A DNA stretch of 64,000 nucleotides from Heterobilharzia americana (Eukaryota; Platyhelminthes; Trematoda; Strigeidida; Schistosomatidae). Within the stretch, counting starts at the first letter, position 1; every line of letters starts with the position of its first letter. Below, in pieces: positions 20,275-33,885 of this stretch. The stretch is taken from NCBI GenBank assembly GCA_944470555.2, contig OX104127.1, positions 112,930,741 to 112,994,740 of the forward strand, given 5' to 3'. The position numbers and the translations under genes were made by a program. Under the pieces are notes generated by a model, which was not told where the DNA came from, did not search any database, and saw nothing but the letters and a program-made list of their open reading frames with translations.

Positions 20275-23200
20275 TTCATCATCGTGAGGGGGGGAACCAG
20301 CGCCCACACCCTTGTAAGCAGTCGTCAAACCATAAGTGTAGGAAGAACACGAGGGCTGTAATAGCTCTCTTTCGTGCATTTAGAGGTTCAAGCATATCCT
20401 CGCTGGCCCAGGACGCATAGATGGTGACTAATTGAGCGATAGACTTGTCGTTTATCAGCAGCCTATTAAGTGGAGAGCGGAAAAGTGCCAACGGGCTTGC
20501 CGTACGAGTTTCTTCTGGAAGCCTATTCCGAGTGTGTGAGAATTTATTGAGGAAGAAATTATCTCACAACCTAGTCCTACAAAACTCAGTTTTAACCAAA
20601 ACTTTGTGGTTGCGCATACCGTACGTAGACGTTACAATTAGCTTGATTTGCGGACCATAAGAGTGCAAGTGCTGATGAAGTAACTGATAATAAAATATAA
20701 GGTTCAGTTTAAGTCTCCTGTTCCAGAGTGGCTCTAACCCCAACATGTTACATCTGGATGTGTGGTCTAGATTACAGTCAGTTCCTAATGTTCTGAAGGT
20801 GAAGTAACGTTGTACCCCTCCAACTTCCAGTTTATCGCTTCCATGGAGGTCACTGAGAATAAACGGGCAACATTCTAAAGGTGGGCGAATGCACACTTTA
20901 TGGAGTAGAACCCGTGATTCAGTGCCATAGAAGTTCCAAATTATACATCCCAAGAGTTTGCGTGACTTGGATCTGATATATGCTGTTTGTTCCGGGAATG
21001 TCAAGTCTCTGGAATACCTGATGCCAAGATCTAGCACAGAAGCTAGCCTAGGTAGCTGTCTTCCGCATACTTCAAGGGTCAGGTCATGGTTGTCGTTGCC
21101 TATAGTAAGCCAACCGCATTTGTCATTACTGAATTCAAGGTGTGACTCAGCACACCATGATACAAGTTTACTCAGTTTCCGTCAGGCAGTATCCAGAGTA
21201 TTACGTAGTTCATGAGAGTGACAAGTGTACGCAACCTTCAAGTCATCGGCGTATTGGAATGTTCCGCATTCACTGAAGCAGCTGCACACACTGTTGGTAT
21301 AAATTATGAACAACTAAGGCCCAAGGACACTGCCCTGTATAACTGCGCTAGTTATATGTCTAGGTTCAGACTGCACGGAGTTTGCTTTCACTATTTGAGC
21401 ACGACCACTAAGAAATGATTTCATCCAACTAAGTGAGGGGTCGCAAATACCAATTGATCGTAGCTTATTAAAGAGTACGTTCTGAGGCACCTCATCAAGT
21501 GCCTTTGATATATCAAAGCATAGAATAATGACGATTTTACGTGCCTCACGGATACTAGTGATGAAGTTGAAGAAATCAAAGTGGCAAGTAACGCAGGACC
21601 TATTCTTCATGAAATCATGCTGAGACTTTGTGATTAGATTTTTTGTTAATAGGTAATCAGAGACGCTGCTTTTAATCACTTTTTTCATAATTCTAGAGAG
21701 AGCTGTTGTTATGTCGGTGGGCCTGTAATTATTGGTGTTTCCGGACTTATAGGGAGGCGTTATGTAGCTAGTTTTCCATTCAGTGGGGTATACGCCACTT
21801 TCCATTGATAGGGTGAATATATTAAGCAGGAACAGAGACATATCGTCACCGCTGTTCCTGATAACAATTGAGTTCAGGTTGTCGATTCCCATACCTGTTG
21901 ATAGTCGCAAGTTCATGATAGCCTCTGTGATACTTTTGACAGTAAAATTCACATTGGCGCATGAACCTGTAGTGAGCAGTGAAAAAGTGGTGGGGTTAAG
22001 TGTTCTAGGACTGAATTTTGCGGAGAATTCGCTAAATAGCTCACAAATTTCGAGGGGATCGTTACAGACCATTCCATTGTGTAATAAACAAGCCGTCTCT
22101 CGATGCCTGCAAACGTTTATTCAAAAGGGAGGTCAGGCTACGTATCCTAGAACCACTTTTAAGGGCATTCAGCTCTTCACTTATTGAGTCTTATGCACGT
22201 AAAGTCTTAATTGTTTGCTAAGTATAGTAGATTGAGTGCAACACCAGAAAGTCTTTAGGGGAATAATATAGCTCAAATAATTTTCGTAATTTGTTCCGAA
22301 ATATTCGAGGGATGTATTGGCCCTCATTCTTCTTCACCTTAGCTGCTCTCATATGAGCAACGATATCTAGACATAGCATTATATTTCTACGGAAAAACGG
22401 AAGTAACTCTGTTAATGAGGCTGTCATGAAGTACTCATCCCATGGGCTGCACCTGAGGAGCTCGACGAATACCTCCCAGTTTATACTTTTGTAGCTACGA
22501 TACAAGATATTTCTCATAGGTCCCTTGTTTTCCTCACGAAGAGGGGAGATTGGTAGGCAACAGAAAACCATTTTGTGATCACTGTTAGCGAATTCACCAC
22601 CATCGTAAGTGGTGACTGGGACGATGTCACGGCAAAAGACTAGATCCAGCGTACTGCTCCTACCTGTGGGTGAATGGACATATTGTTTCCATCCATAGAA
22701 ATCTAAGACAGTAAGTATCTCATCATAGCGTTGTGGGCCACAACTGGTCTCCCAGTTAACTTCATGCAGGTTAAATTCTCCTGCAATCAGTTTGAAGTCA
22801 GCACTGATGGATGCAGCATGGGAAAATGACTGAGCAATAAGCTCATCAGCTTCCCTTGATGAACATGGTGTTCTATAAAAACACAGCCTACGAGGATTTT
22901 ACAGTTAGTACCGTTTATAATAACCCATACTGAGTCAGGCAGAGCACTCAATGTACCATCTTCAATCTTATTAGCTGTGACAAGGCTACGTATATAGATC
23001 AAACAACCCCCTCCACGCTTATGATCTCGGTTAGTGCGATAAAGAGTATAACCATCTATGCACAAGTTTACATCAAGGACTGAGGTGGGGCACCATGATT
23101 CAGTGACCAATATCACTGTAGGCTTAGTTGGCAAGACTATTGTTCTCAAGTCAGAGATTTTCTTCGGCAACGACCGTGCACTGATGAACAGAAGTGTGAA

Positions 23201-24900
23201 AAGGTTACTATGACTTGTGAAGTGTTTTACAATGTCTTGTACGTCTAGTTGGTTGGAGAAATTTCCTATACTTAATTCATTAGACGATGTGCTACTTGCG
23301 TTGCGGACATGAGACTCAGCGGTGGTGAATGGCGATATGACCAGTGAAGCTTTTATTGTGCAATGATTTATGGTCACCTGCTTTTGAGGGTGCGTATACG
23401 TAGTTGATGCGCTGTTCATTCTTACTTGTGACGTACAGTGCAGTTCATGATCGGTGCAAACCGAGGATGGTAGCTCCAGGCTCGTGTTTCTGGAGGGTGA
23501 AACGATCCTATGAAACATGGGTCGTACATATTAATGGGGGTCCCAAAAATATTTTGATAAGGCTGAAAAGTAGGGATGGTATCAGGGGAGTAATTATATA
23601 CATTGCCAAGGTACTGGCTAGGGTCACCCGGGTGCCGATGTAGGTTTGGGTAGGGTACATGTGACCTGTATGACGAATGTGTTTGGTATGCCACATGCCA
23701 TCCTGTTGGAGCCCTGATGGCTGGGTAAATGGGATCTGGGGTACCGTCTAATGTCAGATGCCTTCAAGTTCTTGAAGTGTCTCTTTCTAATGGTTGGGGT
23801 CAGGTGTGTAACATGCCCTTTCGGTGGGTTTTCTTTTCGAGATGTTTTACTACCCATGTATCCAATAGCGGCTTTGTCTACGGCAACTATGTTAGCTACG
23901 AAGTTTTCTTCGCCATCGCTAGACAAAATGAGTTTAAAAATGGCTTCCTTCGGGAGCTTTGTAGGTCTAAAGTACATGGTTTAACCTGCAGGTCTGTGTT
24001 TAGTGACGCTACTATCAGCTAAAGGGTTTTATCTATAGTTACCTTAGAGAGGCTAGTGCTGATAGTTGGGGTTTCATGAGGAATTAAACAATCCGGGTTA
24101 CTTAGGTCCAAGTCCACTTGGGATTGCTTGACCAGCAGAGTGGTTGGCGCAGTAGGATTACTAGTCATAGCAGCACTATTCGAATGTTTCTCAGGGCATC
24201 CAGTACCTTCGTAGTTTGCATACGTCGGAGTGGTAGGACCTTTTCTCCTTTGTTTTCTGTGCTGACAAGGAGTTTTGTCCTGTACAACTGTGATAGTTTT
24301 GAAACTACTGTTTAGTCTTAAATGATCCTGATAGTTAATGAACCCCTCGGCATCATATGAGGTGGTGAATAGGGCAACTTAGCTGTGCTACTTTCTTGCG
24401 GAGGCGTTTACAGTCACAGTGCATAGGCGTCATGCCACATGGGTTTAATGGCCTTGTCTTGACGGCGTCTAAAGATATTGTATCTGGAACATTATATACT
24501 ATTGTCTGTTGAGAAGATACCAGCCTCTTCACTACTTCAGTTGCGAAGACATCTATTAGCGTTTCAGCCTCTTCAGTATGGTTTGGGACTTAGTTGTGTT
24601 TCCCAAAAAGATATGCTGAGGGTTGGAAGCCCTCAACTACTTTCTCGATTCCATCTATCACGGATATAATACTGTCAATTTCTTCCCTATTTTCCTTGAT
24701 GTTATTATTCATGACTGACATGATGTCTTCAGCCCCGATGAGCGGTGTAAGGCATGTAAACTCATCGGGGTCTGGATTATATGACGCGATAGAGTTTCGG
24801 TCACAACCTGAAATATCAGTGTAACCGACTCTTTTATTCTTATCGCTAGAGCTATCTATCTTTGAACGCTTTGCCTTCGGCCGCCCCATTCTTACAGTAG
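20275..24900 (-). mobile_element. CR1-like (SR1/Perere-type) non-LTR retrotransposon, near full length, inactive
   Basis: Minus strand from about 24900: an ORF1-like start (MGRPKAKRSKIDSSSDKNKR at 24889) and a second ORF1 segment at 23977-23624. An endonuclease follows (NLFTLLFISARSLPKKI, VILVTESWCPTS, GGGCLIYIRS around 22900-23200). RT at 22072-21314 has FTVKSITEAIMNLRLSTGMG, SQHDFMKNRSC, FDISKALDEVP and IQGSVLGP, then the catalytic YADD at 21242-21253. The C-terminus carries a NRLPEE motif near 20500. Several frameshifts split it, and NYRP is followed by TDI rather than the usual SL. Length about 4.6 kb. Confidence 0.85.
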
Positions 24901-25599
24901 TTTTTAAGTGAGATGCGCAGATGACGGTAATGTATGCAGTCCAAGAGGATGGGAATGCACTGTCTATATATAACAGTGTGGCCTTAAATTATCCAGACAA
25001 AATATATCGTTATATCACTATTTATATACATACAGTAATAATGAGCTAAGCACAACAAGGAATAGACAAAAGATATAATCAGGGATCACACGTAAAAGTG
25101 GCGTATAGTTTCAACGTTACCGCGTAGTGCATCGCTCTAGGTCGAAATCAAGAAGCTTGCGGTTCAGAGTTTGTTCGTACCACAGACGATCGATGCCGGT
25201 ACGAAAAAACACTTCAAATAGCCGGGATTAGTGTAGGCCAAAGTATGCTGGCGACTGACCGCATTGGTACTACCTAAGCTGTCACCTCTTCTGCGTACCC
25301 AGCTGTCATTCTGGGATGTACTCCTAAGTGCATACTGGGACTAAACCCAGCGTAGTCTCACTAGCAACTAAAGGGTGACTGTGGCAGACTGCTCCATAGT
25401 TTTGTGCTGCCAGTATTTCACCAATTATGGCAAAGGTCTCAACTTACTCAGTCTTAGCCATGAACAACATCCCTCGCTGCTTCCAGGGTAGACAGTACCG
25501 AATCGTCGCCCTGTACAAAAGGTCATGATATAGCTAGCACTATGTACTCAAAGGACCCACAAGGAATGTACAGAAGTGCTGACTTTTTTCGAGATATAT

Positions 25600-28500
25600 C
25601 CGAACGCTTTTGTGCTCTCAACTAGCTCGCTTTTTGCCTGATTAACGCCAGCTTTATGCGCGACAAAACGAAAGAGATTATGCTGCTATCTCTGATATGT
25701 GATCCATCCGTGATAATGGTCGCAGAAACGTGGCGTACCTCTGATATTTGTGACTCAGAGATCTCCATCGACAACTATTCCTTGTTCAAGAGGCTACATG
25801 GTAAGGGAGGAGGGTGCATTATCTGTATAAAGTCTGACATCACTGCTACTCAGTGCCGAACATCTGAGCTAAACGGGATTGACGACTCAGCATGGATTGT
25901 CGCCCAACTTACTCGCTCCACTCCCCTTCTGTTAGGACGCATTTACTCGCCCCCTTCCTCCTCAGTCGAATACGACGACAAGCTAACAAGCGTGTTCGCT
26001 CGTGTGGCAATACTACCTCACACGGCGAAAATTATGTGTGGTGACTTTAACATGCCAGATATAACGTGGCGACCAATCAGCTATCCAGAGAGCTTTGATA
26101 AATTCATAAGCATTCTTGAAACAGACGGTTGGCAACAACATGTAGAACACTATCAGGTACAATAGTGTCCTGGACCTAGTCTTCACAAACGGAACCACAC
26201 CCACAAAACTCCAAGTGGGTACTCAATTTTCAGGTAGCGATCATAAGATAGTATATGGATACTTCAACATATCCAGCACAAAATTAGCCCAAAAGTCAGG
26301 AACAGTACTAACTAGAAACTACAAGTATGCCAGATGGGACGAACTACAATCGTTCCTGCGCTGCCTAGATTGGAGCCCCTACTTTACCAACAGTTCAGCT
26401 AAAGAACTCTGTGATCTATTCCATGAATATGTGGGCACAGCTCAAGACTATTTGCTCCACCGCTCCAAAGGGAAGTTAGGAAAAACAGAGTTGACTATAT
26501 ACCTATGAAAGTACGCAACCGCATGCAAAACCATGCCAGAGAGTACTATAAGTCGAATGACTTCATTGCTTGTCACACTCAAAGACACATACGACACATT
26601 CAGGGTAGAGTACCAGAGGCCGTTAAACAAGAAGGCATCCAATGTAGTAAAACTAGTAATAAAGAAGCACTAGTGAGACTGATGAAAACCCGGATGAGCA
26701 GCTCCAGAAATAGTACCCCTAGTTTATTCACAGACAACGGCATCCTCTACGAAGACCCACTACAAATCAGCGAGCTGTTCGGTTGCCAGTTTGCTAGCTA
26801 CTTTACGCAAGAGGACGAAACTAAAGTCGTTGGTGCACCGTCAACATCAACTCACTCGATAAGTACTGTGCTCTTCACTAAATAAAACGTTTCTCTAGCC
26901 ATGGTATCACTTCCAACCGCGCACAGTGCTGGACCCGATGGAATTCCAGCCATCTTGTTAAAAAGAGGTGGCGAAGATATACACTGATTCTCGTGAAGCT
27001 CTTTAATATGTACCTCTCCAGTGGCAATTACCCTAAGAACTGGAAACAATCATACATATATCCCAAGTATAAACGTGAACCAACATCTAATATAGAAAAC
27101 ATCACGGCAGTGGTATCCAGGACCATGGAAAAGGTGATTGTGAAAGCAGTGGTCGACGGCATGACGACAAACCAATTACTCCCACCAGCACAACATGGAT
27201 TCTTGAAAGGCCGGTCATGCGCTACCAGCTACCTTGACTATGTAGACGGCGCTACAAGCAAGCGTGACCAAGGCCTATTTGTAACTACCCTTTTCTTAGA
27301 CTTCAAGCAAGTATTCGATAAGGTGCCTCACAAACGCCTGGCCACTAAATTGCAATCATATGGTTTCCAAGACCCGTTACTGTCCTGGCTTGAAACATCT
27401 TTAGAGGGTCTCTTCCAAGTAGCAAAATTCAGTAATTGCTACCCCTCCCCTAGACATATACAAAGTGGTGTCGTCCAGGGTAGTGTACTGGAACCGATAC
27501 TTCTCCCAATGTATGCAAGCGATATCTGCAATGTTATCCGAAATGGCACACCCTACCTTTTCGCAGACGACTTGAAGATAGCCTCAAGCTTTTCCCCTGC
27601 AGCAATAACACAGGGTTTCTCTCAAATACGAGAAGATCTGAAGAGAATATTCACATGCAGCGCGGTTTGGCAGCTCCCTCTAAACCCAAGTAAAAGTGGC
27701 ATCCTCCACTTCAATAAATCCCACCCAGAAGTAACACTACACTTGGGTGACATCCCACTTCAGATATGCAGCACTGTGAAAGACCTCGGAATCACTTACT
27801 CCAGACGTTTGACTTTTACGGAGTATGCAGGTTCAATAGTTTCCGAAGGCGGAAGACTCATTGGTCTTATACACAGAAACATACACCTGAGGCGAAACTT
27901 ATACTGTACAAGGTTATGGTTCGCCCAATATTAGAGTACTGCGCGGTTATCTTTGGTAACATGAAAGTATCGGACAGAATTCGAGTAGAGAACATTCAAC
28001 GAAACTTTACTCGGGGCCTACTAATACGAAGGACTTGCAAACGAAGCAGGATGCGAAAGACTAGAACTAGAGTCACTCTGGCTGAGACGCCCGAAGCTCA
28101 ACCTAACATTTCTTTCTCGCCTCTTATTTGGAAACTCTAAAACGAAATGTGCTATCACTTTTAAATCAACACAGGCATATAATCTGCGTAATAGCGACTA
28201 AATCATCCCAATAAATAAGTATCGCTCAAAACTTCGATGTAGGTTTTTCATAACGCAATACAGTATGCTGTGGAACAAACTTCCCGCTCCTATACGAGCA
28301 TGTCGACCTCTCGGCCAGTTTCGACGATTACTTGGTGAATTCTTCCTATCTGACGAATCTTGTCAATTCGTTGATGGCCAAACCACAAACGGTAATACCA
28401 TGTACAATGGTGCTACTGGTGCCTAGACTCAAGGGAGACGAACAGCAATGGCAAAAGTATACAGTGCCGAAAACCAATCGCATTAGTTAAGTTAAAATCC
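25600..28500 (+). mobile_element. CR1-like non-LTR retrotransposon, second subfamily
   Basis: Plus strand. The endonuclease at 25656-26165 has VIMVAETWRTSD, GKGGGCIICIKSD and MCGDFNMPDITW. A linker follows at 26215-26885. RT at 26993-27934 has FLKGRSCATSYLDYV, LFLDFKQVFDKVPHKRL, SGVVQGSVLEPILLP and the catalytic FADD (27560-27571). The C-terminal part runs to about 28440. Frameshifts at about 26165, 26510, 26885 and 27930, and the usual YRPISLT box is lost. It starts about 700 bp from the 5' end of the minus-strand CR1-like element, head to head. Confidence 0.85.
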
Positions 28501-31200
28501 AATTTCTTTAAAAAATGACCAAGAGTGAACAGGAATCAGAGTACGATACGACATGCAACAGTGAACTCAGCAGCTACTCTAATGTAACCTACATTTCTTC
28601 ACAACCTAACTGATTTCATAACTTAACACCTATTTCCTAAATTCATCCCTCAAAATAATCTCTCTACTCCGAAAAGGTAAAAGAACTGTGTATCGGTGCA
28701 TTTTCATAGCATGTAAACATGTTTTATTATTTGCCCTTTGTTATCAGTACTTACATATAAGTACTCTGCACCACCACAATGTTTCGGTAGCCCCGATATG
28801 GTAATACTCAACAAGCAACACCATGATCATCCCCCCGTGACCAGATAAAGGGTGGTTAACATCTTAGAAAGAACCATGAATTTCACTTAAATGTTCATAG
28901 CCTCATCAAACGTTTGTACGTGTGTATATAGCAAGTGAATACCTGGTCCAAAATCTTCTAGTCTCTCTACTTCGTGGTGATATCTTCGGCTTCAGACTGG
29001 TTTTCATTACCGTCGTGTGCACCTTCATCTTCCCCCACCTGAGCTTACCTCTAAACAGTTGGTTCTGGATACTTCTTCAAGTAAGTTTTGTAGTGAGTAC
29101 AAAGAACTCACTCAGATGTATCATGGTTGATCTGCTCCTGCGCATATTTGTGTTCCTGTTTCGAATTTCGCCTGCTGCTCGCTTTTGTTATTCACTTTTC
29201 AAGTTTACCTAACCAGTCCCGCATTCAAATGGAATCCTAGAGATTGCATTTATCAGTGTGCACCTTGCCACCAAAACCCTGTGACGAACGCACACACCCC
29301 AAGGTCATGACTGTGACGCGGCCCCACCTTCAGGAATGTTGGAAGGTGCAAACGATGACCGAATAACTGCTAATTTCGAACTTAGCCTGCTTTAACACAC
29401 CTTTTACATGCCATGAATAACGGTATCTAATGTATAGCTTAACACTAGATAATAGCCATTTCTCATTACCAAAATGATCAACCTTGTAAACTGGTTCGTA
29501 TTCATGTAACCTATGTTGTATGAAATATACACATTATTATTATTATTACTGTGGGGTATTAATTATGGCTGTCGCGAACACCTGCATAACTGGTATGAAT
29601 GACCCATAACACAATCATATACTGGTGGGTGCAGATAAGAGCAGGTTCATCAGTATTACCACACCTTCTGTTGCCTGTGTTAGTACCACTAACTTTTCCT
29701 CCAGTCCAGTTAATTTTGGCTCTTACATTCTTTGCTCATTTGCTCCCACCATGAAGTCATTCCGTGACATTTTCAAACTGGCATCTGGTGTGCCTTGAAT
29801 GACTTCTAATGTATCTAATCCCATGACAACAACTCGACCGCTATTGCGTGTTTTTTAGTTTTGTTCTTCTAGAGTATTCAAAAACACTGACCACTCTTTT
29901 TGTTTGACTTCAGTTAATTCGCTTGTACAACGATACTTAACCTCTTATTTCGATTGGTGTTACAACTGTATTTCTTTTGGATAGAAATTGCAGTAGCTGC
30001 CAAAATTGAAGGTTTATAACTAAGTTTTGCACCTATAGTTTGTTGTGAAGAACCACTTTAGCAGGGTTAGTTTACCGCTTGAAAATGCATTCGTTCCTTG
30101 GTAGGTTTCATTTGGGTTTCGCGAAATTTAGAAACTTCAATCTTCGTTGTCTGTTCAGCAATTGTCCTGGTGCAAACTTGACAGATGCAGAGGCTAATCA
30201 CTAACTATTGGAACTTGTTATATACCCACCAATACGAGAGCAGGGAAGAATACTATAAGGTAGTCGGATGGAATAGTATATTTGAGTCGTTCTGCCAAAA
30301 TACCGATGAGTTCCAACCAACTGGTTAGAGAGTCGATCACGAGCAATGCAAAGTAGCACGACAGAGTGCCAAATGGCGAGGATGCTTGACCGGGTGCCTT
30401 CAGCTTAGCGACTCTGATAAAACTATGAAGGTCAGCATCAATGTTGAATCTCGTCAAGCCCTAGGCTGTTGATTTTGGGGAGTTGTGTGACGCTTCACCT
30501 GCTACCCTGCGGAATTGAGGTAACAGCCGCCGGTTTTCAAGAAACTGTAGCTTTTATTTCTAGGTAAATAAAAGCCTATCAAGGATGAGTTATGAAATAT
30601 GCTGAAAATAGGGATGATCGGAGGTTCCAGTTACCAGTGATTTTCCACTTTGCTTGCAGCTGTGAAGAAAACCGTTATAAACTAACGGTCTTGTAGTGGC
30701 TATCTGCGAATCAATGGTTGAAGGATTCTGGATATTCACGCAGTGCATCACCTACCTGATTTGACCGCCTTTTGGCTGGGGACCTGAAGTGTGTTCACTG
30801 TTAAGTGCCAAGCCACTCGGGGTACTTTCTGTAGACAACGGCCATCAAGCTGCTCTTCGCGACTGGATTTCCCTACAGGCCTTTCGACTTATGAGAGTTA
30901 GAACAAACGCCCCAGTACTTGATTCATGATGATGTGTGTGGTTGAGATTTCACCTGTACCTACCTAGATGACCGACTTATCACGAATACGGACAGGGGTG
31001 CTCATCCAGTCCACTTTCAGCAGGCGTTTGCGAGGCATTAGGAACGTTTAGTTACTAACACCCTGGCTAGGCAGCAGCTTTTATTCAGTTAATTCGTTTT
31101 CCACGGTCACGTTATTGATGAGCACATCAATCGCCAATCACTCGAAAAGGTACAAGTGCCTCATGGTTTCCCAGTAGTAACATCCGTTATAGCGCTGTAT
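28500..31200. other. Intergenic DNA, unassigned
   Basis: No host exon recognised. A short (ATT)n run at 29531-29551 could be the poly-A-like tail of a retroelement 3' end. Longer frames, such as plus-strand 28922-29212 and minus-strand 30457-30218, carry no motif I know. Confidence 0.4.
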
Positions 31201-31690
31201 ACATTTATTATGACGTTAAATGATGGCTGATTCTTCATTCCTCACCGGGCGCACATCTTAAGTGCATTAAGCGGATTACTTAAGAACCACTGCAAAACTA
31301 AACGTGACCGTCGAGTCCAAGGAGGCATTTCACCCGAAAACGCCATAGTAGAGGCCACGATATTGCCTAAATAAGATGCGGACCTTCCCCTTAGCGTTGC
31401 TGTGAACTACCCTAACACGGCTGTTGAAACTGCTTTGAAGGAGCTTTCGGACTAACCTTGGGTTCCACTCGCCTTCCTCTGGAAGTCATCCCCATGAGAA
31501 GTCCGCTGCGGAACCCTCGGTTAGGAGATGATTGCTGTATATCCCATCGTAATTCTGTGGAAGGAAGGGGTTTTTCATGTAAAATTTTCCACAAACCCTT
31601 GACTTGTGCGAGTGATAATTTATTCGAGTGGATACCAGCACGTGGCGGTTCATGAGCAGGGCCACATACATATACCACTTAAATTTTGGG
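31200..31690 (+). mobile_element. Gypsy/Ty3-type LTR retrotransposon remnant (RNase H region)
   Basis: Plus strand, with stops and one frameshift. LSALSGLLKNHC and ADLPLSVAVNYPNTAVETAL lead to PWVPLAFLWKSS, TLG.EMIAVYPIV and FHV, then KPLTCASDNLFEW in the next frame. These correspond to the Gypsy pol series LMVDASNTAVGAVL, WQPLAFFSK, STFGRELLAVY, F.V.TDHKPLTYA. No LTRs or integrase were recognised, so it is a fragment. Confidence 0.6.
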
Positions 31691-32829
31691 AGCCGTTAAG
31701 AAATTGGTTCCATAAAATAATTAGCCCAGTATCCGAACAAAAGAGAGTGGTTCGAAGAGTAAGGAAAATATTGAGCTGTGGTGAGAGAATATTTCACACA
31801 ACATGAAGTTTGTTACGGAAGTAGTTTCAGCCAATTCGGGGCAGGGATGGGTCACAAACCATGCCCCTTTCTAAAAAAATCAGAATAAAGTTTTCTGATC
31901 ATCACACAATCATTCAGTGCATGAACCGGTACTATAGTCATCTCTCCAAATGAAGATGCGTCTATTATTCCAGGGAGGGTAAATGTCATCCATAGTTGGC
32001 ACCGCGCCTGTCATACATCATCGGCTTTTGTGTGAAGAGGTGCACTGAATTATTATTTGTCCACTTCTACCGCTTGTTAAGCGTATCCTGTCATTGGATT
32101 GCGTCTTATACTCTGCACTGACATGAAAAATATTGGCTTCACTTTCACACCTTAGAAGGAAACTGACTGAGTCTATTTATGGAGAATAACGCCAACAAAT
32201 CAGCATGTTAACTGAGGGTTAAAGCCACAGAAAACAAGGTTCAACTGGCCGGCCTTCGCCGCTAGTCGCATCGTAACTAGCAGAAGATTTAATTGGAGTC
32301 ATATCGAAAGACGAATAGAGATGAAGTGTTTGTTCAGGATGCAGTGTTACGGCAAAAATTGAGAATAATTATTTTACAACGGGGCACAAACGGCAAACTG
32401 CCATGAAACGTCCGGTTAACGCTAGGCCAGAAAGTTGACGCGACTGACCATGCGAATTTATTGGTTTGCAAATGTTGACACAACTTATCGCCCACTTGGT
32501 TTCTCAGTTCGCAGAATACAAGTAGAATACGTGGGTAAAATGTGGGATGCTAGGGAACTGAACAACTTGACGAATGGTGCACTACATGTGAAATCACACT
32601 CAGGGTCGTTTCTGCTTCTCGCTTCCACCAACTTTCCGCTTTTCTCCTGTGATGTTGGGCTTACATTTAAGGGGTCGCTTTCTATGGTATCCCACATCTG
32701 CAGTGTGATTTATTCCCTTGAGTTCCGAGCAATCCTCATTTTATCGTCGTAACAGTCATAATAGCTTCATTCCAGAAAAAACTTGTGGTACAGTATGAAA
32801 TTCTCAGTATCTGATGGTTCACTAAGTTC

Positions 32830-33200
32830 ACCCAGATCTCAGATTTTCAGATTTATAATTTGAGGATAGAGGGGGGTGAGCCTATATAAATCCTTTCCCA
32901 GTAGATTTCCGTGTTTTCCCAGTCCTCTTTTGAACGAGTAGGCTGATGGCACGGACACCACTTCTTCTGGGAGCCAGTTCCAAGAGTTGGTTACCCGATA
33001 CGAGAACCGGTGCTGTACGGAGACTGCGTTCGTTCTTCGCTTTCGCATTCTCCTGCTGTGTCCTCTGGGACGTCCCGACCTGATGGGAAGGAAAAGAGAA
33101 GGTAGATCAGGCCCGAAGTAGGTTCTTGGAGTCCTGTACAGCATGGTTAGATCTCTTCTGTGTCCATGATAGGATTATGAAAGAATGAGGTTCTCGTGTA
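32830..33200 (-). mobile_element. CR1/Jockey-like element 3' end
   Basis: The minus frame at 33144-32839 has RGHSRRMRKRRTNAVSVQHR, FSYRVTNSWNWLPEEVVSVP and SAYSFKRGL. This is the recurring C-terminal signature (..WN.LPEEVV.APS...FK..L) of CR1/Jockey-type RT proteins. It is 5' truncated and lies 600 bp upstream of the LSG1 start. Confidence 0.75.
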
Positions 33201-33816
33201 AGAGGCTGGTTTCGCTCCTTACTGTTCTTCCAAAGATCGGGATGATACTTTTATCATACACTTTTAGGAGAAACCCTAATACGTATACTGAATACAGTCA
33301 TTCCAGGGTTGTGAAAGGTTACAGTTTTTTATCTCTTATAGACCGTAGGCATCTGTAGTTATGATGATGAATGATCATTTGAAATTACGAAACTATGAAT
33401 GGAACACCAAGTGATATGTTATTCACTCTTTACGATATAAAGTCTTGGCTCTATTTAAAGTGATGGATTTAGTTATCGTTCTTCACCTTACTTTGTTTCT
33501 GAGCGCTTCTTCTCCCTTGAGTTCACTGGATGCCCTTTTAATCCTCTTTTTACAACCAGTCTGAACAACTGCCTGGTGGCAAGACTCTTGAGGAACTCAT
33601 CTGCGAGATAGCCCTTGAACAAATCATAAAATCATTACTAATTTCATCTTCACTTAACCGCCCATCAGGCTAACCAGCAAGCAAGAGGGTGAATCTACTG
33701 TATCGGAACCCAGCAAAGACCTAGAAGTGAGTACAAAGAAATCAAGTGACTTATACTACCTCAGAAAAAGATGTTGGATATTGGTTAAGCTGCGGTTATT
33801 TTGGGCTTAACGCTAC

Positions 33817-33885
33817 ATGGGTAAAAAGCATGGGCTTGGACGTTCACTCGTAAAAAATATAGGCACGGGAACTTGTGAACGATCT
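33817..33885 (+). CDS. LSG1: LSG1 exon 1 (start codon)
   Basis: ATG at 33817; 23 codons encoding MGKKHGLGRSLVKNIGTGTC then ERS. A basic glycine-rich start is typical of LSG1. It is followed by a 37-bp GT-AG intron (33886-33922). Confidence 0.88.
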
